NCBI GenBank assembly: GCA_024235955.1
Contig: JACKLJ010000001.1
Span: 1,101,501 to 1,165,500, forward strand
From: Burkholderiaceae bacterium
Lineage (GTDB): Bacteria; Pseudomonadota; Gammaproteobacteria; Burkholderiales; Burkholderiaceae_C
Length of the DNA: 64,000 nt
Reading direction: 5' to 3'
The translations under genes were made by a program, and so were the position numbers. The notes beneath the pieces are model-generated. The model saw only the letters and a list, made by a program, of their open reading frames with translations, was not told where the DNA came from and did no database searches. Position 1 is the first letter of the stretch; each line of letters starts with the position of its first letter. This document shows, in pieces, positions 47,813-56,242 of the stretch.

Positions 47813-49297
47813 ATGGTGCCAGAAATCAAAAAGGAGACGGCTTTTGCAGGACAAGCGCGCCATGCCCCACACGGCAGCCAGGGGCACCACACCGGGGCCT
47901 CTCGCTTGAGCGCGCCCGTCTTCGACGCGCTGCGCTTCCAGGCGGCCTCGTTCGACGTCATCGCCGCCAGCCACGCGCCGCCCAGCCTGCTGGCGCAGCG
48001 GCAGACCAGCCGGCTGGAGCGCCTGCTGCAGGCCGCGCAGCAGGGCTCGGCGTTCTACCGCGAACGCCTGCCGGCCACGCCGGTGGCGGCCGACTTCGCC
48101 CGCGTGCAGCCGGTCATGCGCGACGAGCTGATGCAGCGCTTCGCCGACTGGGTGACCGACCCGGCGCTCCAGCTGGACGAGCTGCGCGGCTTCACCGCCG
48201 GGCTGGCGCGCGTGGGCGAGGGCTTCAAGGGCTACATGGCCTGGGAAAGCTCTGGCACCAGCGGGCGGCCGGGCGTGTTCGTGCAGGACGCGGCCACGCT
48301 GGCCGTGTACGACGCGCTGGAGGCCGTGCGCCACCGCGTGCGCGCGCCGCACGGCCTGTTCAACCCCTACACCGCCGCCGGCCTGGGCGAGCGCACCGCG
48401 CTGGTCACGGCCACGCAGGGGCACTTCGCCAGCATCGTCAGCTTCGAGCGGCTGCGCCGCATCAACCGCTGGTTTGGCCAGACCTCGGCCAGCTTCGACA
48501 TCCAGCAGCCGCTGGGCGATCTGTGCCGCCAGCTGCAGGCCTTCGGGCCGACCATCGTCGCCACCTACCCCACGGCGGCCACGCTGCTGGCCGAGCGGCA
48601 GCAGGCCGGCGCGCTGGCCATCCACCCGCACCACGTGGTCACGGGCGGTGAATCGCTGGGCGGCGGCGCGCGGGCGCTGATCGGCAGCGCGCTGGGTACC
48701 ACCGTGCGCGCCAGCTACGGCGCCTCGGAGTTCCTGCCCATCGCCTGGGAATGCGGCCACGGCCAGCTGCACGTGAACAGCGACTGGGTGATCCTGGAGC
48801 CGGTGGACGAGAAGCTGCGCCCGGTGCCGCCGGGCGAGCTGTCGCACAGCGTGCTGCTCACCAACCTGGCCAACCTGGTGCAGCCGGTGATCCGCTACGA
48901 CCTGGGCGACCAGGTCACGCTGCAGCCGGGCCGCTGCGCCTGTGGCTCCGCGCTGCCGGTGATCGAGGTGCTGGGCCGGCGCGACGACATCCTGCGCGTG
49001 CCCGCCGCCGGCGGCAGGGGCGGCGACGTGGCGCTGCTGCCGCTGGCGCTCAGCACCGTGATCGAGGAGCAGGGTGGCGTGTTCGACTTCCAGCTCCAGC
49101 AGCGCGGCCCGCGCTCGCTGGTGCTGCGCATCGCCAACGCCGGCGTCGAAGGCCATGCCGCCATGGCGCGTTGCAAGCAGGCCTTGGCCGCCTACCTCGA
49201 AGCCCAGGGCGCCGCGCCGGTGCGCGTGCACGGCGAGATCGGCTGCCATCTGCCCCGCGGCCGCAGCGGCAAGGCCTGCCGCATGATGTTCGGATGA
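47813..49297 (+). CDS. PaaK/coenzyme F390 synthetase-like adenylate-forming enzyme
   Basis: A 494-residue ANL-type protein related to phenylacetate-CoA ligase and to coenzyme F390 synthetase-like proteins. The phosphate-binding loop is MAWESSGTSGRPGVFVQDAA (about residue 143), GASEFLPIAWECGHGQLHVN (about 302) contains an A5-like region, and VIRYDLGDQVTLQPGRCACG (about 360) is the family's C-rich hinge. Its likely reaction is adenylation of a carboxylate, with the final acceptor unknown. The start at 47813 follows ATCTGCGTTC without a strong Shine-Dalgarno. It is divergent from phaC and followed by repeats. Confidence 0.82.
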   Translation: MVPEIKKETAFAGQARHAPHGSQGHHTGASRLSAPVFDALRFQAASFDVIAASHAPPSLLAQRQTSRLERLLQAAQQGSAFYRERLPATPVAADFARVQPVMRDELMQRFADWVTDPALQLDELRGFTAGLARVGEGFKGYMAWESSGTSGRPGVFVQDAATLAVYDALEAVRHRVRAPHGLFNPYTAAGLGERTALVTATQGHFASIVSFERLRRINRWFGQTSASFDIQQPLGDLCRQLQAFGPTIVATYPTAATLLAERQQAGALAIHPHHVVTGGESLGGGARALIGSALGTTVRASYGASEFLPIAWECGHGQLHVNSDWVILEPVDEKLRPVPPGELSHSVLLTNLANLVQPVIRYDLGDQVTLQPGRCACGSALPVIEVLGRRDDILRVPAAGGRGGDVALLPLALSTVIEEQGGVFDFQLQQRGPRSLVLRIANAGVEGHAAMARCKQALAAYLEAQGAAPVRVHGEIGCHLPRGRSGKACRMMFG

Positions 49298-49304
49298 GCC
49301 GCCA

Positions 49305-49372
49305 TAAGCTACGTTTTGTGTAGCTGCCTGCGCCCGTCACGAAAGGGCTGGAGGCCGAAATGGCTTAAAAAA
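49305..49372 (+). repeat. Family A dispersed repeat after the adenylate-forming gene
   Basis: GCTACGTTTTGTGTAGCTGC, CTGCGCCCGTCACGAAAGGG, CTGGAGGCCGAAATGGCTTA and AAAAAAG: the closest copy to the deduced consensus. It begins 8 bp after the stop. Confidence 0.92.
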
Positions 49373-49424
49373 AGGGTTGCCTGCCTTTTACCGCACCGTG
49401 TTCCGGTGTGGGAAGGCGTTCAAA

Positions 49425-49509
49425 AAAAGCAGGGGGCCGCGGAGCAGGCCAGCCCAGCGAACGCCGTGTCCGGGCTTGCACCGGGCCGCGTGAGCGGCTC
49501 AGGGGGGAG
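49425..49509 (-). repeat. Family B 3'-end repeat after the MFS gene
   Basis: From the MFS stop: CTCCCCCCTGAGCCGCTCAC, GGTGCAAGCCCGGACACGGC, GTTCGCTGGGCTGGCCTGCT and CCGCGGCCCCCTG. A short form lacking the middle blocks, ending at a T-run (TTTTTTTG) on this strand. Confidence 0.85.
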
Positions 49510-50727
49510 TCACGCAACCTGCGCCGCAGGCTGCATCCTCGCCTCACGGATCGGCAGGTTCAGCAGCGCGGCCACCGAGGCCAGTGCGATGTCGGCCCAC
49601 CACATCCACGTGTAGTTGCCGAAGCGCGTGATCGCCAGGCCGCCCAGCCAGGCGCCCAGGAAGCCGCCGATCTGGTGCGACAGCAGCGTCATGCCGAACA
49701 GCGTGCCCAGGTAGCGCACCCCGAACAGCTTGCCCACCAGCCCCGCCGTCGGCGGCACCGTGGCCAGCCAGGTGAAGCCCAGGCCGACGGCGAACACGTA
49801 GAACACCCACGGGTCGCGCGGCATCGCCAGGTACCACAGCATCAGCACCGCGCGGCTGCCGTACATGATGGCCAGGATCATCTTGCTGCGGTACTGGCCC
49901 ACCAGGTGGCCGACCACCAGGCTGCCGGCGATGTTGGCCAGCCCGATCAGCGCCAGCGACCAGCTCGCCACCGAAGGCGGCAGCCCGCACAGGTTGACCT
50001 CGGTCGGCAGGTGCGTGACCAGGAAGGCGATGTGGAAGCCGCAGGTGAAGAAGCTGGCATGCAGCAGCAGGTAGTTGCGGTCGGCAAAGGCGTCGCGCAG
50101 GGCGCGGCGCAGGCCGCCGTCGGCCGGCGCATCCGCCAGGTGCGCGGCGTGCGTGCCTTTGGCCACGCGGCCGATCAGCGGCAGTGCCGCCAGCGTCATC
50201 AGCGCCATCGACCACATGGCGCCCATCCAGCCCAGCGTCTGGATCAGCTTCTGCAGGATCGGCGCGAACAGGAACTGGCCGAACGAGCCGCCGGCGTTGA
50301 TCACGCCCGAGGCGCTGCCGCGCGCCGCCGCCGGCAGCCGCTGCGCCGCCGCGCCGATCAGCACTGAAAAGCTGCCCGCGCCCGCGCCCACGGCCGACAG
50401 CAGCCCGAGCGTGAACACCAGCCCCGGCCCCGTGGGCATGAACGGCGTCAGCGCGCTGCCCAGCGCCAGCAGCAGGGTGCCGCCCACCAGCACCGGGCCG
50501 GGGCCCCAGCGGTCGGCCACGGCGCCGGCCAGCGGCTGCGTGGCGCCCCAGACGAACTGCGCCACCGCCAGCGCGAAGCTGATGGTGGCGATGCCCAGGC
50601 CCGAACTGGTGTTGATGGGGCTGACGAACAGCCCCATCGACTGTCGCGCCCCCATGGTCACCATCAGGATGCCGGCCGCCGCCAGCGTGATGGCCATGGC
50701 ACCGGGGGATTTCAGCGACTTGAACAT
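49510..50727 (-). CDS. MFS transporter (oxalate/formate antiporter-like)
   Basis: A 405-residue major facilitator with 12 predicted helices. The N-terminal GILMVTMGARQSMGLFVSPI and AVADRWGPGPVLVGGTLLLA (motif A-like loop) and the central AFADRNYLLLHASFFTCGFH are those of the monocarboxylate/oxalate-formate exchanger group common in Burkholderiales. Substrate is unknown. It is divergent from a LysR-type regulator with 116 bp between the starts, so the two likely form a regulatory pair. Confidence 0.9.
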   Translation of the reverse strand: MFKSLKSPGAMAITLAAAGILMVTMGARQSMGLFVSPINTSSGLGIATISFALAVAQFVWGATQPLAGAVADRWGPGPVLVGGTLLLALGSALTPFMPTGPGLVFTLGLLSAVGAGAGSFSVLIGAAAQRLPAAARGSASGVINAGGSFGQFLFAPILQKLIQTLGWMGAMWSMALMTLAALPLIGRVAKGTHAAHLADAPADGGLRRALRDAFADRNYLLLHASFFTCGFHIAFLVTHLPTEVNLCGLPPSVASWSLALIGLANIAGSLVVGHLVGQYRSKMILAIMYGSRAVLMLWYLAMPRDPWVFYVFAVGLGFTWLATVPPTAGLVGKLFGVRYLGTLFGMTLLSHQIGGFLGAWLGGLAITRFGNYTWMWWADIALASVAALLNLPIREARMQPAAQVA

Positions 50728-50824
50728 GGGGTGGTACTGCTTGAGGAAAGGGCGAAAAGGCGCGAATGTGGCGCGATGATAGTGCAGCGTTTCGGCACCA
50801 AAAAGCCCATAATCCGCTGCACAC

Positions 50825-50843
50825 TGTCAATGAAAGGTTGACA
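50825..50843. promoter_or_regulatory. Palindrome abutting the LysR start
   Basis: TGTCAATGAAAGGTTGACA is a perfect inverted repeat (TGTCAA-N7-TTGACA) ending directly before the ATG at 50844. It contains the T-N11-A pattern of LysR operators. It would block the regulator's own translation start region, suggesting autorepression. Confidence 0.6.
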
Positions 50844-51815
50844 ATGGCGAACGCCTTGTCCATCCCCGGCGGCGGCCACAAGGCCGCGGCCACGCCCCTC
50901 CAGCCGGCCTGGCTGCCCGCCTGGCAGGCCTTCGCCAAGGTGGTGGAAGCCGGCAGCATGGCCGCCGCCGCCCGCGCGCTGGGCTGCACCCGCGCCCAGG
51001 TGAGCAAGCAGCTGAGCGGGCTGGAGACGGCGCTGGGCGCGCGCCTGCTGGAGCGCAGCACGCGCCGGCTGGCGCTCACCCCGGCAGGGCAGGTGTTCCA
51101 CCAGCACGCGCTCACCGCGCTGGAAAGCGTGGCCGCCGCGCAGCTGGCCGTGCGCAACCTGGGCGACGAGGCGCACGGCGTGCTGCGCGTGAGCGCCGCC
51201 ATCACCTTCGGGCGCCTGCACGTGGCGCCGCTGCTGCCGCGGCTGACGCAGCAGCACCCGGGCCTCGTCTGCGAGCTGATCCTGACCGACCAGCTGGTGG
51301 ACCTGGCGGACGACCAGATCGACCTGGCCCTGCGCCTGACCCGCACCCCGCCGCAAGACGCCGTGGTGCGCCGCCTGGCCACGCTGGACCGCGTGATCTG
51401 CGCAGCGCCCGCCTATCTGGACGCGCACGGCACGCCGCAGGGCGCCGCCGACCTGCCGGCCCACCAGACGCTCAGCTTCCTGCTCACCGACGACAACCAC
51501 TGGCACCTCACCGGCCCCGACGGGCAGGACCACGTGATCCCCGTCACCAGCCGGGTGCGCACCAACAGCACCGACTGCCTGCTCGACATCACCCTGGCCG
51601 GGCAGGGCATCGCCATCCTGCCGCTGTACCTGGCCGCGCCGCTGATCGCCGCCGGCCAGCTGCGCGCCGTGCTGCCCGGCTACGACGTGCACACGCGCTT
51701 CGGCCGCCAGCTCTACGCCTGCTACACCCCCAGCCGCGTGCGCGTGCCCAAGGTGCGCGTGCTGCTGGACGCGCTCATCGAGCGCTTCGAGCCGGTACCG
51801 CCCTGGGCCAGGTGA
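50844..51815 (+). CDS. LysR-family transcriptional regulator
   Basis: A 323-residue LysR-type regulator. The winged helix-turn-helix is LPAWQAFAKVVEAGSMAAAARALGC with QVSKQLSGLETALGARLLER (residues about 24-70). The periplasmic-binding-like effector domain starts around GVLRVSAAITFGRLHVAPLL. An N-terminal extension of about 20 residues precedes the DNA-binding domain. It is divergent from the MFS gene, the likely target, and has a palindrome directly at its start. Ligand unknown. Confidence 0.92.
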   Translation: MANALSIPGGGHKAAATPLQPAWLPAWQAFAKVVEAGSMAAAARALGCTRAQVSKQLSGLETALGARLLERSTRRLALTPAGQVFHQHALTALESVAAAQLAVRNLGDEAHGVLRVSAAITFGRLHVAPLLPRLTQQHPGLVCELILTDQLVDLADDQIDLALRLTRTPPQDAVVRRLATLDRVICAAPAYLDAHGTPQGAADLPAHQTLSFLLTDDNHWHLTGPDGQDHVIPVTSRVRTNSTDCLLDITLAGQGIAILPLYLAAPLIAAGQLRAVLPGYDVHTRFGRQLYACYTPSRVRVPKVRVLLDALIERFEPVPPWAR

Positions 51816-51847
51816 CAGCGACTTTCGGCAGCTGTTTCAGTGCCAAA

Positions 51848-51893
51848 TCGGCCTGAAGCCCATTTGTGGCGGGCGCAGGCAGCTATCGAATCA
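51848..51893 (-). repeat. Family A dispersed repeat after the LysR gene
   Basis: AATCGGCCTGAAGCCCATTT, GTGGCGGGCGCAGGCAGCTA and TCGAATC are the reverse complement of the family A core, about 33 bp after the LysR stop. Confidence 0.8.
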
Positions 51894-52061
51894 GGAGTTG
51901 GCCAGCGGTTGTTGACGCGCCGGCGGGCGGCTGGCGGTGGCAAGCAACGCCCCAGCGGACAGGCAGCTGCGACGCTGGCGCCGCTCCCGCTGGGCGGACG
52001 GTGGCTAACATGGGCACATCACCGCGGCTTGCTCCGCCGCGCTTTCCGGAAGGTTGGTCCC

Positions 52062-52511
52062 ATGCTCTACCACGCGCTTCTCTTGTTGCACCTGCTCGCC
52101 GTCGTGGCCTGGGTGGGCGGCATGTTCTTCGCCCATTTCTGCCTGCGCCCGGCGGCGGTGGAGGTGCTGGAGCCACCGGCTCGCCTGCCGCTGATGCTGG
52201 CCGCCCTGCGGCGCTTTCTTGGCGCCATGAGCGTCGCGGTGCCGCTGGTGGTGCTTACGGGCCTGGCGCTGTTCATGCCGGTCGGCTTCGGCAACGCGCC
52301 GGTGGGCTGGCACGTGATGCTGACCCTGGGCCTGGTCATGGCGGGGGTGTATGCCTTCATCCACCTGGTGCTGCTGCCCAGGTTGCGCACGTACTGCGCG
52401 GCGTCGGCCTGGCCGCTGGCGGCGCAGGCGCTGAACGCCATCCGGCGGCTGGTGGCGCTCAACCTGGCGCTCGGCGTACTGGCCATCGCGGCCGTGGTGT
52501 GGATGCGGTAG
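52062..52511 (+). CDS. CopD-like four-helix membrane protein
   Basis: A 149-residue protein with four hydrophobic helices (LLLLHLLAVVAWVGGMFFAH, GAMSVAVPLVVLTGLALFMP, MLTLGLVMAGVYAFIHLVLL, LVALNLALGVLAIAAVVWMR). HLLAVVAWVGGMFFAHFCLRP is the typical start of CopD/DUF2269-like proteins, with conserved His and Arg residues that might bind heme or copper. The start follows GGAAGGTTGGTCCC. No copper-resistance partner is adjacent. Confidence 0.75.
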   Translation: MLYHALLLLHLLAVVAWVGGMFFAHFCLRPAAVEVLEPPARLPLMLAALRRFLGAMSVAVPLVVLTGLALFMPVGFGNAPVGWHVMLTLGLVMAGVYAFIHLVLLPRLRTYCAASAWPLAAQALNAIRRLVALNLALGVLAIAAVVWMR

Positions 52512-52650
52512 GGCGCGCTGTCGCCGTAGGCGCCAGCGGATCGGACGGACTTCGCTGATCGTCATCGTCGGGCCCGGCACACGCATGGTTCAATGCCAGA
52601 TGGCTCGCGCCGGGCGTGTTCGCCCGGCCGCTGAACCCATGGAGACGCAG

Positions 52651-53076
52651 ATGGACATTCAGGATTTCATGCAAGGCTACAAGACCGCCTGGGAGGCGCG
52701 CGACCCGGCCCTGTTCGCCGCGCTGTTCCGGGACGACGGCTCGTACCACAACACGCCTTTCCAGGTCCAGACGGGCCACGCAGAGCTGGCGGCCTACTGG
52801 AAGAGGGTGCAGCTGCAGGAGGATGTGAAGCTCAGCTTCGAGATCCTGGCCAACGAGGGCAGCACGGGCATCGCCCACTGGCACGTCACCTACCAGGTGG
52901 CGTCCGAGGAGCTGTTCCGGATCTGGGCGAGTTCCACCGGCACCAGCCTGCCATCCAGGCAGCCGGGCGACGCGCTGCCGCGCATGGTGCTCGACGGCGT
53001 GCTGCAGGCGCGGTTTGCCGACGGCCTGTGCGCCGAGGCGCGCATCTGGTGGCACAGCATGCCCGAGGCCCGCTGA
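52651..53076 (+). CDS. NTF2/SnoaL-like protein
   Basis: A 141-residue protein of the NTF2-like superfamily: MDIQDFMQGYKTAWEARDPA, FAALFRDDGSYHNTPFQ and GHAELAAYWKRVQ are the cone-shaped fold's usual first half. Many such proteins are small enzymes or ligand binders. The start is chosen because GGAGACGCAG precedes it; an ATG 12 bases upstream is alternative. Function unknown. Confidence 0.78.
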   Translation: MDIQDFMQGYKTAWEARDPALFAALFRDDGSYHNTPFQVQTGHAELAAYWKRVQLQEDVKLSFEILANEGSTGIAHWHVTYQVASEELFRIWASSTGTSLPSRQPGDALPRMVLDGVLQARFADGLCAEARIWWHSMPEAR

Positions 53077-53116
53077 GGGCCGTCAGGACGGCCGGCCGGG
53101 CACCGACGCGGCGGCC

Positions 53117-53449
53117 TCACGCATCGCTGATCCGCCCCAGCGCCTGCGCAATCTCCGCCGCCCCCTGCGGGCGCACCAGCCGATCGACTTCCGCGCCATC
53201 CCTCAGGAACACCAGCGTCGGCCAGAGCCTGACGCCGTAGCTGCGGCCCAGGCGCCGGCCGGGGCCGTCTTCGACCTTCACGTGCGGCACGTCGGTGCCG
53301 GCCTGCGCGAAGGCGGCCTGCACGTGCGGCTGCGCGCCGCGGCACCAGCCGCACCAGTTGGTGCCGAACTCCAGCACCATCGGGCCGCGCTTGGCGTCGA
53401 CCTCGGCGCGGGTCAGGGCTTCGGGCGTGAAGGTGGCGGCGTAGGGCAT
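53117..53449 (-). CDS. Thioredoxin-family protein
   Basis: A 110-residue thioredoxin-fold protein with the redox motif NWCGWCRGAQP (Cys33/Cys36) and the cis-Pro in LWPTLVFLRDGAEV. It differs from Trx1 (CGPC) by a Trp in the middle. No signal peptide, so cytoplasmic. It is convergent with the NTF2-like gene. Confidence 0.9.
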   Translation of the reverse strand: MPYAATFTPEALTRAEVDAKRGPMVLEFGTNWCGWCRGAQPHVQAAFAQAGTDVPHVKVEDGPGRRLGRSYGVRLWPTLVFLRDGAEVDRLVRPQGAAEIAQALGRISDA

Positions 53450-53579
53450 GGCGGGAGCTTACGCGAGGACGCGGTTCCGTACCTTGAACAAGGTAGGCCG
53501 ATGCCGGCTGTGGACGTTGTCCGACACCGTTGCCCGCATCTGTGGCAGAGACTGGTCTTGTCAATCTGGAGGAACGCCC

Positions 53580-53846
53580 ATGACCACACGGCCCGACGTT
53601 CCCCGGTTTCAGCCGACGGAGCGCGACGATTCGCCGCGCGAAACCGGGGGCGCCACCTACGAAGACACCAATCCCTGGTCAGATACCTTGCCGCCCAGGG
53701 AGTGGGCCTCTCTGCCCGACCCTGCTGGCTCCGGCCAGCCACCGCATCGCAAGCACCATGCGCCGGCGCAGTCCGTGGCCGGCCCGCAAAGGGGCGCGCG
53801 GCGCAAATGGGTGGTCGACGTGCCCTTCGATCCCGACAAGTCATAG
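53580..53846 (+). CDS. Small hypothetical protein
   Basis: An 88-residue hydrophilic, probably disordered protein (MTTRPDVPRFQPTERDDSPR at the start, KWVVDVPFDPDKS at the end). A strong Shine-Dalgarno (TGGAGGAACGCCC) precedes the ATG and supports expression. No family recognised. It marks the left edge of a lower-GC segment. Confidence 0.65.
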   Translation: MTTRPDVPRFQPTERDDSPRETGGATYEDTNPWSDTLPPREWASLPDPAGSGQPPHRKHHAPAQSVAGPQRGARRKWVVDVPFDPDKS

Positions 53847-54100
53847 GCCCGCGCTTCACTGCTTTGTCACAGGCATGAGAGCGAGACGAGGCATTGGCGT
53901 GATCGGTGTGCTCGCAGGGTTGCGGCTGAACCGTATCCCGCGGAAGAAGCAGAGCGGATTGAACGGCCAAGGATTGGCTATGGCCCTGCCTGCCAGCGGC
54001 TCGTTAATCCCTTTGCCAACGTCTGCCGCACATTCACGAGGACGCTTTAACCCCGGATCCGATGGAATCTAGACAAAACAAAGAAAAATCGGTATCCAGT
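53847..54100. other. Lower-GC spacer
   Basis: 254 bp with G+C visibly below the window average (runs such as GACAAAACAAAGAAAAATCG near its right end). I see no gene or RNA. It flanks the NYN-LOTUS gene, which has similar composition. Confidence 0.5.
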
Positions 54101-54868
54101 TCAGTTGCTTGGCATTTGAGGACGAGCCAGGCGAACGGTCCAATGTCCGCCGATCTCCTGTTGCGTCTCTAGGAGGTCATAGGTCTGGATCATGGCCAGG
54201 AGGCCAGAGTGCCCATAGGTTTTTGGAGAGAAGTCTGGGTTGGTACGTTTGAGGTAAGAGCCAAGTGCACCAACAGAAATCTTTCCCTCCGCAGTGTCTG
54301 CCGTCAAGAGACCGACGGCTTCCACTACAAAACGCGGTCGCAACTTTGGAGTCGGCTTAGCTGTGCCACTCACGGCGTTGAACACGGTCGTCCCAGTCGA
54401 GGTAGACGGCATATCGGCTGTGGGAGCCGATTCCCCGTACTCAAAGAATTGATCACAGGCGTTTCGTAGGGCGTCGGGTGCCTTAGGCTCACCAACGACA
54501 AAGACAGTGGCTCCTCGTTCGCGAAGCTTGCGGCACAAATGAGCGAAATCAGAGTCGCTGGTGACTAAGCAAAAGGTATCCGACCGCCCATCGAACAAAG
54601 CCTCAAGCGCGTCTAGGGCAAGTGCAATGTCCGCGGTGTTCTTGCCGCTGACATATTGGTATTGAAGGCACGGTGTGAAGGCGAAGCGAACCAGTGATTC
54701 TTGCCATCGGTTGCCCAGTGCGTGCTGGTTTCCGTAGCCGCGGCGCATGACGACACGGCCAAACTGAGCGACCACGCGTAACGAATATTCCAAAGCATCT
54801 ATTGGTGCGTTGTCGCAATCGACCAGCACCGCTACCAACGCGTCGCTGCGAGACTCCGTCGAGTTCAT
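54101..54868 (-). CDS. NYN-domain nuclease-like protein with C-terminal OST-HTH/LOTUS domain
   Basis: A 255-residue protein. The N-terminal NYN (LabA/DUF88, PIN-like) domain has the acidic residues expected of a metal-dependent nuclease: VLVDCDNAPIDALEY (about residue 16), GKNTADIALALDALEAL (about 75) and CLVTSDSDFAHLCRKLRERG (about 98). The C-terminal OST-HTH/LOTUS domain, an RNA-binding fold, starts near ISVGALGSYLKRTNPDFSPK (about 198). The gene has lower G+C and different codon use from its neighbours. Its ATG overlaps the stop of moeA (ATGA). RNA cleavage or binding is plausible; target unknown. Confidence 0.87.
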   Translation of the reverse strand: MNSTESRSDALVAVLVDCDNAPIDALEYSLRVVAQFGRVVMRRGYGNQHALGNRWQESLVRFAFTPCLQYQYVSGKNTADIALALDALEALFDGRSDTFCLVTSDSDFAHLCRKLRERGATVFVVGEPKAPDALRNACDQFFEYGESAPTADMPSTSTGTTVFNAVSGTAKPTPKLRPRFVVEAVGLLTADTAEGKISVGALGSYLKRTNPDFSPKTYGHSGLLAMIQTYDLLETQQEIGGHWTVRLARPQMPSN

Positions 54869-56223
54869 AGCGCTCCCTTGAACATGAGGACTCCAACTTC
54901 GTCACCCACGGCCACGTTGCCCTGGTCGTGTGCCAGCACGATCAGCCCGTTGCCCTGCACCATGGACGACAGCACGCCCGAGCCCTGGTTGCCGGTGGTG
55001 CGCACCGTGAGGCGCCCGTCGGCTTGGCGGGTGACGATGCCGCGCTGGTACTCGGTGCGGCCGGGCTTCTTGCGCACGGCTTCCTCGCTGGCGGCGCGCA
55101 GCAGCACCGGCGGCTCATCGCGCGCGCCCATCATGCGCAGCAGGGCGGGGCGCACGAAGGCGATGAAGGTGACCATCACCGCCACCGGGTTGCCGGGCAG
55201 GCCGAACAGGATCGCGCCACCTTCCCGGTTGCTATCGTTCAGGGAGCTGGATGCGCCCGCCAGATCTGGGCTGGAGCCACTTTTTGCTTGAGAATCTGCA
55301 ACTGCGCCGCCGGCGATGCGGCCCACCGCCATCGGCCGGCCGGGGCGCATGGCGATGCGCCAGAAGGCCACGTCGCCGAGCTTCTTCATCATCGCCTTGG
55401 TGTGGTCGGCCTCGCCCACGCTGACGCCGCCACTGGTGATGATGGCGTCGGCGCAGGCGGCGGCGTGGCGGAACGCGGCTTCCAGCAGCGCGGGCTGGTC
55501 CTTCACCACACCCAGGTCGATCACCTCGCAACCCAGCTGCGTGAGCATGCCGAACACGGTGTAGCGGTTGCTGTCGTACACGGCGCCTTCGCGCGGCGGC
55601 TCGCCCACGCTCAGGATCTCGTCGCCGGTGGAGAAGTAGGCCACCCTCAGGCGCCGCAGCACCGGCACCTCGCCCATGCCAAGACTGGCCACCAGCCCAA
55701 GCGCGGCGGGTGCAAGCCGCTCACCTTTCAGGAGCGCCGGCTGGCCGGCCATGAGGTCTTCGCCGAGCTTGCGGCGGTTGTCGCCGGCGCGCACCACGCC
55801 GGCCGGCACGGTGATGTGGTCGCCCTCCACGCGGGCGAATTCCTGTGGCACCACGGTGTCCAGCCCGGCGGGCATGACGGCGCCGGTCATGATCTTCACG
55901 CATTCGCCCGCCGCCACCGTGCCCTGCCAGGCCGCGCCGGCCAAGGCGGTGCCCACGCTGCGCAGCACGAGCGGCTGGCCGGCCACCAGCTCGGTGCCGC
56001 GGAAGGCGAAGCCGTCCATGGCGGAGTTGTCGTGCGCCGGCACACTGAGGGTCGAGACCACGTCTTCCGCCAGCACGCGGCCCAGCGCCTGCATCACCGG
56101 CACGCGCTCCACGTCGGCCACGGGCACCACCAGCCGCGCCAGGAACGCGTTCACGGCGTCGGCGGGCAGGGCCTGCGGGTCGTAGCCCTGCAGTTCGGCG
56201 GCGATCTGGGCGATGCTCTTCAT
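54865..56223 (-). CDS. moeA: Molybdopterin molybdenumtransferase
   Basis: A 452-residue enzyme that inserts molybdenum into adenylated molybdopterin. Domain order is normal: MoeA N-terminal (ALGRVLAEDVVSTLSVPAHD, NSAMDGFAF), MoCF-like domain III (DEILSVGEPPREGAVYDSN, SGGVSVGEADHTKAMMKKLG, LFGLPGNPVAVMVTFIAFVR) and C-terminal barrel. Between GRPMAVGRI and ILFGLPGNP there is an extra stretch of about 30 residues (GGAVADSQAKSGSSPDLAGA...), derived from a family A repeat, in the loop before the conserved GLPGNP. It is in the leftward moaA-mobA-moeA order, and its stop overlaps the NYN-LOTUS gene. Confidence 0.95.
   Translation of the reverse strand: MKSIAQIAAELQGYDPQALPADAVNAFLARLVVPVADVERVPVMQALGRVLAEDVVSTLSVPAHDNSAMDGFAFRGTELVAGQPLVLRSVGTALAGAAWQGTVAAGECVKIMTGAVMPAGLDTVVPQEFARVEGDHITVPAGVVRAGDNRRKLGEDLMAGQPALLKGERLAPAALGLVASLGMGEVPVLRRLRVAYFSTGDEILSVGEPPREGAVYDSNRYTVFGMLTQLGCEVIDLGVVKDQPALLEAAFRHAAACADAIITSGGVSVGEADHTKAMMKKLGDVAFWRIAMRPGRPMAVGRIAGGAVADSQAKSGSSPDLAGASSSLNDSNREGGAILFGLPGNPVAVMVTFIAFVRPALLRMMGARDEPPVLLRAASEEAVRKKPGRTEYQRGIVTRQADGRLTVRTTGNQGSGVLSSMVQGNGLIVLAHDQGNVAVGDEVGVLMFKGAL
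55219..55308 (+). repeat. Family A repeat inside moeA
   Basis: GGTTGCTATCGTTCAGGGAG, CTGGATGCGCCCGCCAGATC, TGGGCTGGAGCCACTTTTTG and CTTGAGAATC match the family from end to end. It is antisense to moeA and has an open frame in that direction. Confidence 0.9.
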
Positions 56224-56242
56224 GGTTCGGTTTTCAACGGAA

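Noticed and set aside
53758..54072. Small plus-strand open frame overlapping the 3' end of the 88-residue gene and running into the low-GC spacer
   Set aside because: No ribosome-binding site, overlaps a better-supported frame, Arg/Pro/Ser-rich content without pattern.
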